NCBI GenBank assembly: GCA_016188985.1
Contig: JACPGM010000050.1
Coordinates: 1 to 56,509 of the forward strand
Length of the DNA stretch: 56,509 nucleotides
Source: Lentisphaerota bacterium
Lineage (GTDB): Bacteria; Verrucomicrobiota; Kiritimatiellia; JAAZAB01
Reading direction: 5' to 3'
Made by a program: the position numbers and the translations under genes. Within the stretch, counting starts at the first letter, position 1. Each line of letters starts with the position of its first letter. This document shows, one piece after another, positions 16,903 through 23,848 of the stretch. Below the pieces are notes generated by a model. The model had not been told where the DNA came from and searched no databases. It saw only the letters and a program-made list of their open reading frames with translations.

Positions 16903-18477
16903 CTATTGCTTGCCACGCGTCCCGCGTCTTCCATTCGGCGTTGGGCGTTGGATGTTGGACGTTTGCTTTTCCGCGCCATCCTCTGTCGTCCGTCGTCCAT
17001 CCGGCAGCTCCGGCCCTTCTTCGCCCCTTCGACTTCGCTCAGGGCTACGCAGGGTAGGCAAACTCGCGGCGGCCACGGCTTGGCCGACGCGCCGGCTGTC
17101 TTCATCCGGGACGACCAGTTGCACTTGCGCGGCTACCTCAGGGAACTCCAGTTCAAGCACTTTCCGGGCGGTGCTCAGCACGACGTTGCCGCCCTCGCCT
17201 GAAGTGACACGTCCCAGCAGGAGCAGATGGGTTAGATCGTAGAAATCGGCATATTGGGCCACGGTATAGCCGAGATAGACGCCGATAGTTTCAAAGATTG
17301 CCCGTGCGGCCGGGTCCCCTTTTTCCATGAGCTTCTGCACGTCTTTGAGATGCTCGGCCGGCGTGCGTCCCGCCTTTGGCGGGATGCCGGCTTTGTCCGA
17401 GAGGCGCGCCACCGCCATCTGTGAAAAATACTGCGAGCCGACGCCGCGGTCGAGCGACCACTCGTCCACGGGCGCGGCCGGGTTGTAATCCACGGGCGCG
17501 AAGGCCAATTCATCGAGCCAGCCGGGCAGATTGCCGTTTTTATCCACATAACCGCCGGCTTGGCTGGAACCCATGGCAATACCCAGCACACGGTTGACGC
17601 CCAGGGCCATTGACCCGGCCAGGGCCGTTACTTCGCCATCGTTAATCACTTCGAAAGGAATATCGCCCCAGGCTTGGCGCAATTCCAGGAAAAGACCGCG
17701 CACGCGCGACTCGAAAAGAGTTTTAGGCACGCCCCGGAAAAGCGAGGCCACCCGCACGCTGTTGTTGACGTAAATCCCGGCGGCGGACCCGCCGATCGCA
17801 TCCACGCGCGGCAAATGCGCGGCAGCGCTTTTGAGACCCGCATTAATTTCGCCAAAATGATATTCAGGATCGCTATGGCCTTTGGGGTCCCAAACGACCT
17901 CTTCGCTGAAAACGGTCTTGCCGTCAATGACCGAGGCTACTTTGCGGTCACTGGCGCCCAAGTCAAAGCCGATCCGACAACCTTCCAGGTGCCGGCCCAA
18001 TTGTTTAGCCGTGGATTTATCTGATGGCATCCTGCCAGGCGCCGCCGTTTCCACGACAAACGGCCGATCATAAACGGTGCTCATCAGCTCCACGTCGAAG
18101 GCGCGTGCGCCGGTTGGCGAGTAGACGGTCTGGATGTGTTGCCCAACAGCCTTTGGTCCTTCAATCACGATGCGCCAGCCGCCGCGCTGCCAGAGCAGAA
18201 ATTTTACGATCCGTTCGATATAAGGTAAGTTGGATGCAGACCGCCGATCTTTTTCGGTAAATACGCTCGTCCGGTAAGTGGAGATGGCGCCGTTATCAGC
18301 CTCGATGGCAATTGCCAGCGGCACGCTTTTGTCGGAACGCCTGACCGCGGCCTGGAACGCCCGGCCGGCTAAAACGGCCGGACGGAAATCCGGGTCCAGC
18401 GGCGGGATGATCCGCGGCGGTTGCAGAAATCCCTCCTTCGTCCGGGCAGGCAAGTGCTTCTCGTCGGCTCGTTGCAT
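16903..18477 (-). CDS. ROK-like sugar kinase/regulator homologue with a repeat-encoded tail
   Basis: This 524-residue protein has an actin-like ATPase core typical of ROK proteins. GFDLGASDRKVASVIDG at about 167-183 is a phosphate-1-type loop, GGSAAGIYVNN is a second motif, VINDGEVTALAGS resembles the ROK DNDANAAA-type region, and GIAMGSSQAGGYVD is the phosphate-2 region. The usual ROK zinc motif is not seen, and the 160-residue N-terminal region is not recognised, so a true sugar-kinase role is uncertain. The real protein seems to end near AVAAASLPTL. The last 48 residues (477-524) have the look of translated dispersed repeats (SPERSRRG, TTEDG, SNIQRPTPNG). The gene lies upstream of icd on the minus strand. 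Confidence 0.72.
   Translation of the reverse strand: MQRADEKHLPARTKEGFLQPPRIIPPLDPDFRPAVLAGRAFQAAVRRSDKSVPLAIAIEADNGAISTYRTSVFTEKDRRSASNLPYIERIVKFLLWQRGGWRIVIEGPKAVGQHIQTVYSPTGARAFDVELMSTVYDRPFVVETAAPGRMPSDKSTAKQLGRHLEGCRIGFDLGASDRKVASVIDGKTVFSEEVVWDPKGHSDPEYHFGEINAGLKSAAAHLPRVDAIGGSAAGIYVNNSVRVASLFRGVPKTLFESRVRGLFLELRQAWGDIPFEVINDGEVTALAGSMALGVNRVLGIAMGSSQAGGYVDKNGNLPGWLDELAFAPVDYNPAAPVDEWSLDRGVGSQYFSQMAVARLSDKAGIPPKAGRTPAEHLKDVQKLMEKGDPAARAIFETIGVYLGYTVAQYADFYDLTHLLLLGRVTSGEGGNVVLSTARKVLELEFPEVAAQVQLVVPDEDSRRVGQAVAAASLPTLRSPERSRRGEEGPELPDGRRTTEDGAEKQTSNIQRPTPNGRRGTRGKQ
16906..17049. repeat. Three dispersed repeats forming the tail of the ROK-like protein
   Basis: From right to left in + coordinates: a CCCTTCGACTTCGCTCAGGG-type palindrome (about 17025-17049), a GTCGTCCGTCGTCC tract (about 16985-16998) of the same kind as in addB at 34053-34146, and TTCGGCGTTGGGCGTTGGAT with neighbouring bases (about 16930-16960). 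All are read in the frame of the ROK-like gene without a stop until 16903. Confidence 0.6.
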
Positions 18478-18532
18478 ATCCGGCCCATAGTATCGGGCTT
18501 TCCGCCGAAGTCAAGCGGTCGGCAACCGGCTC

Positions 18533-18583
18533 AAAAAAAAATAAAAAAAAGACTTGCACTGGGTTGATTGCCATGTTTAGATT
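18533..18583 (+). promoter_or_regulatory. A-tract plus sigma70-like promoter
   Basis: A run of A9-T-A8 (18533-18550) is followed by TTGCAC at 18554-18559 and TAGATT at 18578-18583 with an 18-bp spacer. The A-tract would act as an UP element. A near-identical A-tract with TTGACA lies at 19405-19430, before the next exported-protein gene. Transcription would run through MITE copy 2 before reaching the start at 18924. Confidence 0.45.
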
Positions 18584-18622
18584 ATGACAATTTTATTGCG
18601 ATGGCTCGGTTTGGGCTTATAA

Positions 18623-18898
18623 GTGCTCAGATTCGTAAATATTATGACGAATGATTGGGTCCATTTTTGCGCTGGGCCAGGCGGCGCAAGCGGAGGCGTA
18701 CCTGAAAGGTACGTGCCGCTTGCGCCAACGCCGCCCGGCCCAAAAAGGGCCCCAACCCACTTGGGCGCATCCTCTTTTGCCGTTGCGCGGCGTTCCACGC
18801 GAAGGGCAATACCTTTCAGGTATTCCACCTTCGCGTGCGCCTTGCGCAATCGGAAAAATAGGTTGCGTCATTGTGATAATATTTACGAAACTGAGCGC
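18623..18898. mobile_element. MITE-like palindromic element, copy 2
   Basis: This 276-bp copy of the element at 8391-8665 has terminal repeats GTGCTCAGATTCGTAAATAT and the complement of GCGCTCAGTTTCGTAAATAT (18 of 20 paired). The internal stems and both TACCTGAAAGGTA-type palindromes are kept. Differences from copy 1 include the paired change C18687/G18722. It ends 25 nt before the start codon at 18924, so it occupies most of the leader between the A-tract promoter and that gene. Confidence 0.85.
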
Positions 18899-18923
18899 TA
18901 ACTACGCAGGAGGAGACGGCATT

Positions 18924-19406
18924 ATGCGATCAATTCGGCAATGGTTTGTTTGTGGGGCGACCATCGTGGCATTAGCCGGGAGTGGCTGGACCGAGCCGCC
19001 GCCGGCCGAGAGCCAACCGGAAAGCGGTTCCAAGCCGGCCGTCCCCGCGCCGGTTCTACTGGGCCGCACCGCCGGCGGGACCAATGTTGCGGCCGGGCGG
19101 CCGGCGCCTTTCAACGCTGAAATCAGCGCGGATTTCATCAGGAAGGTCATGGAGACCAGCGCCAAGATCGAAGCGGCCAAGCGCCAGATCACCGAGCGCC
19201 AGACCGAGCTCTATGCCACTAACCCGGAAATTAAGGCCACCCGGGAACGCATGATCGAGCTGCAGAAGGAAATCAACAAGATTTTGGACGCAGACGCAGA
19301 GTTGGCCGAGCTGAAAATGAGCCGCGACCTGCTCTGGTCCACCATGCCGGCCATGCCCAAGGGGCGCGATCCCATGACCCTGCCGCCCAGGCTCCCCGGG
19401 CGCTAA
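18924..19406 (+). CDS. Small exported coiled-coil protein, unknown function
   Basis: The chosen start at 18924 has an excellent ribosome-binding site (AGGAGGAG at 18908-18915). The frame is open further upstream, but only through the MITE. The 160-residue product has a signal-peptide-like N-terminus (MRSIRQWFVCGATIVALAGS), then a Pro-rich stretch, then a charged helix-forming segment (about 75-130, with AAKRQITERQTELYATNPEI and RERMIELQKEINKILDADAEL) that should form a coiled coil. I do not recognise a family. It is followed after 101 nt by the giant secreted protein gene, and its own leader contains the MITE. A periplasmic or outer-membrane partner of the two large downstream proteins is possible but is only an inference from position. 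Confidence 0.7.
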   Translation: MRSIRQWFVCGATIVALAGSGWTEPPPAESQPESGSKPAVPAPVLLGRTAGGTNVAAGRPAPFNAEISADFIRKVMETSAKIEAAKRQITERQTELYATNPEIKATRERMIELQKEINKILDADAELAELKMSRDLLWSTMPAMPKGRDPMTLPPRLPGR

Positions 19407-19430
19407 AAAAAATAAAAAAACTTGTTGACA
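19405..19430 (+). promoter_or_regulatory. A-tract and -35-like TTGACA before the giant secreted protein gene
   Basis: A8-T-A7 (19405-19420) begins within the stop codon of the upstream gene and is followed by CTTGTTGACAAG, with TTGACA at 19425-19430. A clear -10 box at the right distance is not visible (CAGACT at 17 bp is weak). The start codon at 19508 is preceded by AAGGGG. The likeness to 18533-18583 suggests a shared promoter type. Confidence 0.4.
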
Positions 19431-19507
19431 AGACTGGGGTAATAGGGCAGACTTTGAATCATAAAGAATGAGTTGTCTTTTTATGCAGATAGCTAAGGGG
19501 TAAGTGT

Positions 19508-22500
19508 ATGCGCGTCCAAAGTGCATTATCACGGCTGGGTAAGCCGTTTATTTTGCCGTTATTGGCGGGCATTATTGCGGTTGTTGCCCCCGTGGGCGCA
19601 TTTGCCCAGACGACCAACATCATGCCGTTCACCGACGGTTTCGAAAACTTTACCAATCAGACTCCGCTGATTAACGGCACTAACGGCTGGTACGGTTCCT
19701 CCTCCAACATTATTGTCCAGACCAACATCGTTCGCACGGGTGCAAAAGCCGCCATCATTCCGACCGACTCTACGCTCTCTAACCGCTTCCAGGGCCTGAC
19801 CACCACCAATGTCTGGGTGCAGGTTGATTGCCGGCCGAGCGTTTACGAAGGAACCAATTACCCCACGGTGGATACCAACGTGGTGGTAATGCTGTATGTC
19901 AACAGCAACGGCTACGTTGTGGTTCATAATGGCTCTACGACCAATCCGGCTGCTTCGACAAACTGGGTGACCACCACCAGCATGGTCGGCACCAATAATT
20001 GGGTAACCTTTGGAATATACGAAGATTTTGCGGCGAAGACCTGGGACTTGTATGTCAACGGCCTGCGGATAACCAACAACCTCGGATTTATTGACACCAG
20101 CAAGACTAATTTCACCGGGTTCGACGTCTACAGCGGCTCAAGCACGGCTTACCTCGATAACGTTTCGGTCAAAGCGCCTGGAACCATCATTATCAATCCC
20201 ACGAACCTTTACTACCTGGCCATGCTGGGGCGTAGCGTAACGAATCAGAGCATCACGCTCACTTCACAGACCGGCGCTTGGAATTTTGTCAACTCGACCT
20301 CGGTGTCCTGGCTCTCGGTGGGTCTGGTTTCAAGCGTTGTTGATTCAGTGACTGGCGCCTCAAACGTGGTAGTGAGTTGCGCAACCCAATCGGTAGGCAG
20401 TTATACCGGCGTGGTAACGGTAAGCGCCACGAATACGGATGGCTTAATAATGACGCCCAAGACCGCGACGGTAGTCATGGACATAGCCAATCTGCAGTTA
20501 AGCCCAGACCTGACCAATGTGGTAATGCTGGGCAATACGCCGACCCAGCGCACATTCAACGTGATCAATGCCGGGGCGGGCACAGTTACCTATTCTGTCG
20601 CGACTAATGCTTCGTGGGTAGCGTCCAGTTCGAACGGCGGCACTCTGGGCGCCTACAGCACCAATGTGCTCACCCTGACCTTTGCCAACACGGCGGGTTG
20701 GACGCCGGGCGCCAGCAATGCCACGATTACCGTGGCCTCCTCCGATGGCGGGGGCTCTACCCAGACGATAAGTGTTCTTTTGAACGTTATGGATCTCAGG
20801 GCTACTCCCAGTGGATTGACTAATGTCGTCATGCTGGGCAATACGCCGACCCAGCGCACGTTCAACGTGATCAATGCTGGGGTGGGTTCGTTCACCTATA
20901 CTCTGGCGACCAATGCTTCCTGGATCGCGTCAAGCTCCAACGGCGGCACTTTGGGGGCCAACAGCACTAACGTGCTGACCTTGACCTTTGCCAGTACGGC
21001 GGGTTGGACGCCGGGCGCCAGCAACGCCACGATTACCGTGGCCTCCTCCGATGGCGGGGGCTCTACCCAGACGATAAGCGTCCTGCTGAACGTAATGGGC
21101 CTGTCCGTTAGCCCGGCCGGACTGACTAATAACGCCATGGTTGGCAATACGCCGCCCAACAAGACTTTCAACGTGATCAATACCGGGGCGGGTTCGTTGA
21201 CCTATACGGTGGCGACCAACGCCTCCTGGATAGCGGCCAGCTCGAACGGCGGCACTTTGGGGGCCAACAGCACCAACGTACTGACCTTGACCTTTGCCAA
21301 CACGGCGGGTTGGACGCCGGGCGCCAGCAACGCCACTGTTACCGTGGCCTCCTCCGATGGCGGCGGCGCTACCCAGACCGTGAGCGTTCTTTTGAACCTT
21401 ATGGTCATGCAGGTCTCGCCCACGCAGTTGACCAATAACGTGATGAAGGGGCTGACCTCGAGCCAGACTTTTAACGTGGCCAATCCCGGCAGCGGGGTTT
21501 TGAGCTATACGATCAATACCAATGTCTACGACTGGGTCAGCTTGAGCCAGACGGCTGGCGCTTTGACCAACGCCTTCACCAACACGATTGCGGTTTCCTA
21601 TAGCACGAATTTGGCTTATGGAACTACCACGGGTCTATTGACCGTAGCCTCATCCTCCGGCGGTGGCGCGACCCAATATGTCTCCCTGGTCGTCAATGTG
21701 AACGACCTGCTGGCAACTCCCAGCGCTTTGACTAACAATGTGCTGGTAGGCTACACGCCGAGCTCGCAGAGCTTTACCCTGGCTAATCCCGGCCCCGCGC
21801 CCTTTACCTACACGCTGCTGACTAACGTGACGTGGGTAGATTGCGTTGATCCTGACAACGGTGTGTTCTTGGGCCCCGACACGAATACCATCACGGTTAA
21901 CTATGGCTCCACCTCGAACTGGGTTCCCGGTGTAAGCAATGCGACCGTTACCATCGTGTCAACCAACTATGGCGGCGCGACACAGACGGTGGAAATCGTC
22001 CTCAACGTGCAGGAGCTCCTGCCGCCTGCCGGGGTAGCCGCCAGCGATGGGACCTATTCCGACAAAGTGCGGGTCACGTGGAGTGCCGTAACGAATGCAT
22101 CCAGTTACCAGGTCTGGCGCCACACGGCTAACGATTCGGCCGCCGCAACTAACCTGGGGACAACTACCGATACGACCTTCGATGACTCGAACGCCGTCGC
22201 GGAAGTCACTTATTATTACTGGCTCAAGTCCACGAATAACCTGGGCGAGAGCGCCTTTAGTACGCCGGATACCGGCGTCCGCGCCTTGGGCGCGCCGCCC
22301 GCGCCAACGGGTCTGACCGCCAGCGACGGGGCTTACGCCGACAAGATTGCGTTGTCATGGACAGCATCGTCCAATGCCGTGGGCTATGAAGTGTGGCGTA
22401 ATACGTCTTCGGATACCGGCACGGCGACCAAGGTGTCGAGTTCTGATGTGACCGACACCAGCTATAATGACACGAGCGCCAGCGCTTCCGTGCTCTACAC

Positions 22501-23659
22501 CTTCTGGGTCAAAGCCAAGGATTCTAACGCTATCGCCAGTGTCTTCAGCGCTTCGGATACCGGCTGGCGCGGCGTGCTCTCGCCGACCGTGAACGCCAGC
22601 AAAGGATTGCGCCGCGAAGTTGCGGTAAGTTGGACCGAATCGCCGGGGGCAACGTCTTACGAGTTGTTTAAGAATACCGCCGATGACAGCTCTACGGCCG
22701 TGCTGCTGGGCAGCGGCGCCGCGTTGGCTTATCGGGACACGAATGTAATGACGCGCGTCCGGTATTATTACTGGGTCAAGGCCGTCGGCGCCCTGGGCGA
22801 CAGCGGCCTGGGTTCTTCGGCCGTCGGCTGGTCCGGCGCCGCGAAGTGGGACTTTAACGGCGATGGCCGCGCCGATCCCTGGTATTACCACGAGCCCAGC
22901 GGGCGCTGGTACATGATGATGGACACGAACTCTTTCAGCACAACCGTGCTGGGCGCCGCCGGCTGGATACCGGTGCCGGCCGATTATGACGGCGACGGCC
23001 AGACCGATGTAGCCGTGTATCAAGATCCCAGCGGCGTGTGGCAGGTGCTGCTCTCCAGCAGCGGCAACGGCCTGGCCGTGCTCCCTGACTTTGGCGGCGC
23101 CGGCTATGCGCCGGCCATGGCCGATTACGACGGCGATGGCAAAACCGACCCGGCAATCTACGCGGAGGCCTCCGGAACACTGCAGGCGTTGCTCTCCGAT
23201 AGCGGTTATCAAGTTGCGGGTGGTTCCGGATTCGGCGGTCCGGGCTATCAACCGGTGCCGGACAATTATGACGACGACGGCAAAGCCGACCCGGCCCTCT
23301 ACCACGAAGCTTCAGGCAATTGGCTTATCTCCCTCTCCGCTAACGGCTACCAGGTAACCAATATCCTGTTTGGCCAGAGCGGCTATGTGCCCGTCCCCGG
23401 CGAGTATGATGGACTGGGTTATGCCCAGGTTGCCGTCTACCATGATGCCTCCGGCAACTGGTACATCCGCACCGGCCCAAGCGAATATGACGTGGTCTTC
23501 TTTGGCCAATCCGGATATATTCCGCTGCCGGCGGACTACGACGGCGACCATTACGATGATGAATGCGTGTTCTATCGCACTCGTCGCGACGCGTCCTGGT
23601 ATCTCTTGAAATCCACGGAAGGATTCCAGACGATTTCTGGGCGCAGCAGCCGTCGCTGA
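19508..23659 (+). CDS. Giant secreted multidomain protein (LamG-like, BACON-like, FN3, VCBS/FG-GAP repeats)
   Basis: This 1383-residue protein starts with a signal peptide (about 1-35, ending AFAQT). Residues about 40-225 look like a concanavalin/LamG-type sandwich (WVTFGIYEDFAAKTWDLYVNG). From about 225 to 835 there are six or more BACON-like Ig repeats with the theme ASWIASSSNGGTLGANSTN and ASSDGGGSTQTISVLLNVM; three of these are 306-bp near-copies. Three fibronectin-III domains follow (about 837-1112; motifs YQVWRHTANDS and YYYWLKSTN). The end is a set of VCBS/FG-GAP-type repeats with acidic loops such as YDGDGQTDVAVY and YDGDGKTDPAIY (1113-1383), which may bind calcium. No sorting signal or membrane anchor is seen. 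Such architecture suggests adhesion or glycan binding outside the cell. The sequence is Asn/Thr/Ser-rich. Confidence 0.85.
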   Translation: MRVQSALSRLGKPFILPLLAGIIAVVAPVGAFAQTTNIMPFTDGFENFTNQTPLINGTNGWYGSSSNIIVQTNIVRTGAKAAIIPTDSTLSNRFQGLTTTNVWVQVDCRPSVYEGTNYPTVDTNVVVMLYVNSNGYVVVHNGSTTNPAASTNWVTTTSMVGTNNWVTFGIYEDFAAKTWDLYVNGLRITNNLGFIDTSKTNFTGFDVYSGSSTAYLDNVSVKAPGTIIINPTNLYYLAMLGRSVTNQSITLTSQTGAWNFVNSTSVSWLSVGLVSSVVDSVTGASNVVVSCATQSVGSYTGVVTVSATNTDGLIMTPKTATVVMDIANLQLSPDLTNVVMLGNTPTQRTFNVINAGAGTVTYSVATNASWVASSSNGGTLGAYSTNVLTLTFANTAGWTPGASNATITVASSDGGGSTQTISVLLNVMDLRATPSGLTNVVMLGNTPTQRTFNVINAGVGSFTYTLATNASWIASSSNGGTLGANSTNVLTLTFASTAGWTPGASNATITVASSDGGGSTQTISVLLNVMGLSVSPAGLTNNAMVGNTPPNKTFNVINTGAGSLTYTVATNASWIAASSNGGTLGANSTNVLTLTFANTAGWTPGASNATVTVASSDGGGATQTVSVLLNLMVMQVSPTQLTNNVMKGLTSSQTFNVANPGSGVLSYTINTNVYDWVSLSQTAGALTNAFTNTIAVSYSTNLAYGTTTGLLTVASSSGGGATQYVSLVVNVNDLLATPSALTNNVLVGYTPSSQSFTLANPGPAPFTYTLLTNVTWVDCVDPDNGVFLGPDTNTITVNYGSTSNWVPGVSNATVTIVSTNYGGATQTVEIVLNVQELLPPAGVAASDGTYSDKVRVTWSAVTNASSYQVWRHTANDSAAATNLGTTTDTTFDDSNAVAEVTYYYWLKSTNNLGESAFSTPDTGVRALGAPPAPTGLTASDGAYADKIALSWTASSNAVGYEVWRNTSSDTGTATKVSSSDVTDTSYNDTSASASVLYTFWVKAKDSNAIASVFSASDTGWRGVLSPTVNASKGLRREVAVSWTESPGATSYELFKNTADDSSTAVLLGSGAALAYRDTNVMTRVRYYYWVKAVGALGDSGLGSSAVGWSGAAKWDFNGDGRADPWYYHEPSGRWYMMMDTNSFSTTVLGAAGWIPVPADYDGDGQTDVAVYQDPSGVWQVLLSSSGNGLAVLPDFGGAGYAPAMADYDGDGKTDPAIYAEASGTLQALLSDSGYQVAGGSGFGGPGYQPVPDNYDDDGKADPALYHEASGNWLISLSANGYQVTNILFGQSGYVPVPGEYDGLGYAQVAVYHDASGNWYIRTGPSEYDVVFFGQSGYIPLPADYDGDHYDDECVFYRTRRDASWYLLKSTEGFQTISGRSSRR
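20516..21433. repeat. Three 306-bp tandem repeats in the BACON-like region
   Basis: Equivalent points (AAT before GTNGTNATGCTGGGCAATACG or its variant) fall at 20516, 20822 and 21128, exactly 306 bp (102 codons) apart. The units are highly similar at the DNA level, including synonymous positions, which suggests recent duplication. More diverged units continue to about 22010. Confidence 0.85.
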
Positions 23660-23691
23660 AAGTTATCCAAATATATTTTTCGGCTGATAGT

Positions 23692-23795
23692 TCCCGCCAG
23701 AGGCGGGTCTGCCTAAGGCATGATCCACCAGAGGCGGACTCGTGCTTCGTAGCGAAGGTTTACTTCGCAGAGTAGCATACGCCTGCGGCGGACAC
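23692..23795. repeat. Dispersed CCGCC palindrome cluster between the two giant genes
   Basis: The unit CCCGCCAGAGGCGGGTCTGCC is followed by CCACCAGAGGCGGACTCGTGC, then the hairpin CTTCGTAGCGAAG, and finally GCCTGCGGCGGACACAGCCG. They belong to the same family as 8781-8861. A T6-G-T6 tract at 23817-23829 follows and could end transcription of the upstream gene. Confidence 0.55.
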
Positions 23796-23848
23796 AGCCG
23801 TGAATGGCAGGTAGCTTTTTTGTTTTTTGCTAAACTTCACTCCAGCCC

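Noticed and set aside
18651-18923. Upstream extension of the small exported protein through the MITE
   Set aside because: The extension would be encoded by repeat DNA, whereas ATG 18924 has AGGAGGAG at good spacing followed by a signal-peptide-like sequence.
19425-19430. A complete sigma70 promoter before the giant secreted protein gene
   Set aside because: TTGACA is perfect but no acceptable -10 box lies 16-18 bp downstream, so only a partial, low-confidence site is reported.
20516-21433. CRISPR-like periodicity
   Set aside because: The repeats are 306 bp, coding and contiguous, without spacers.
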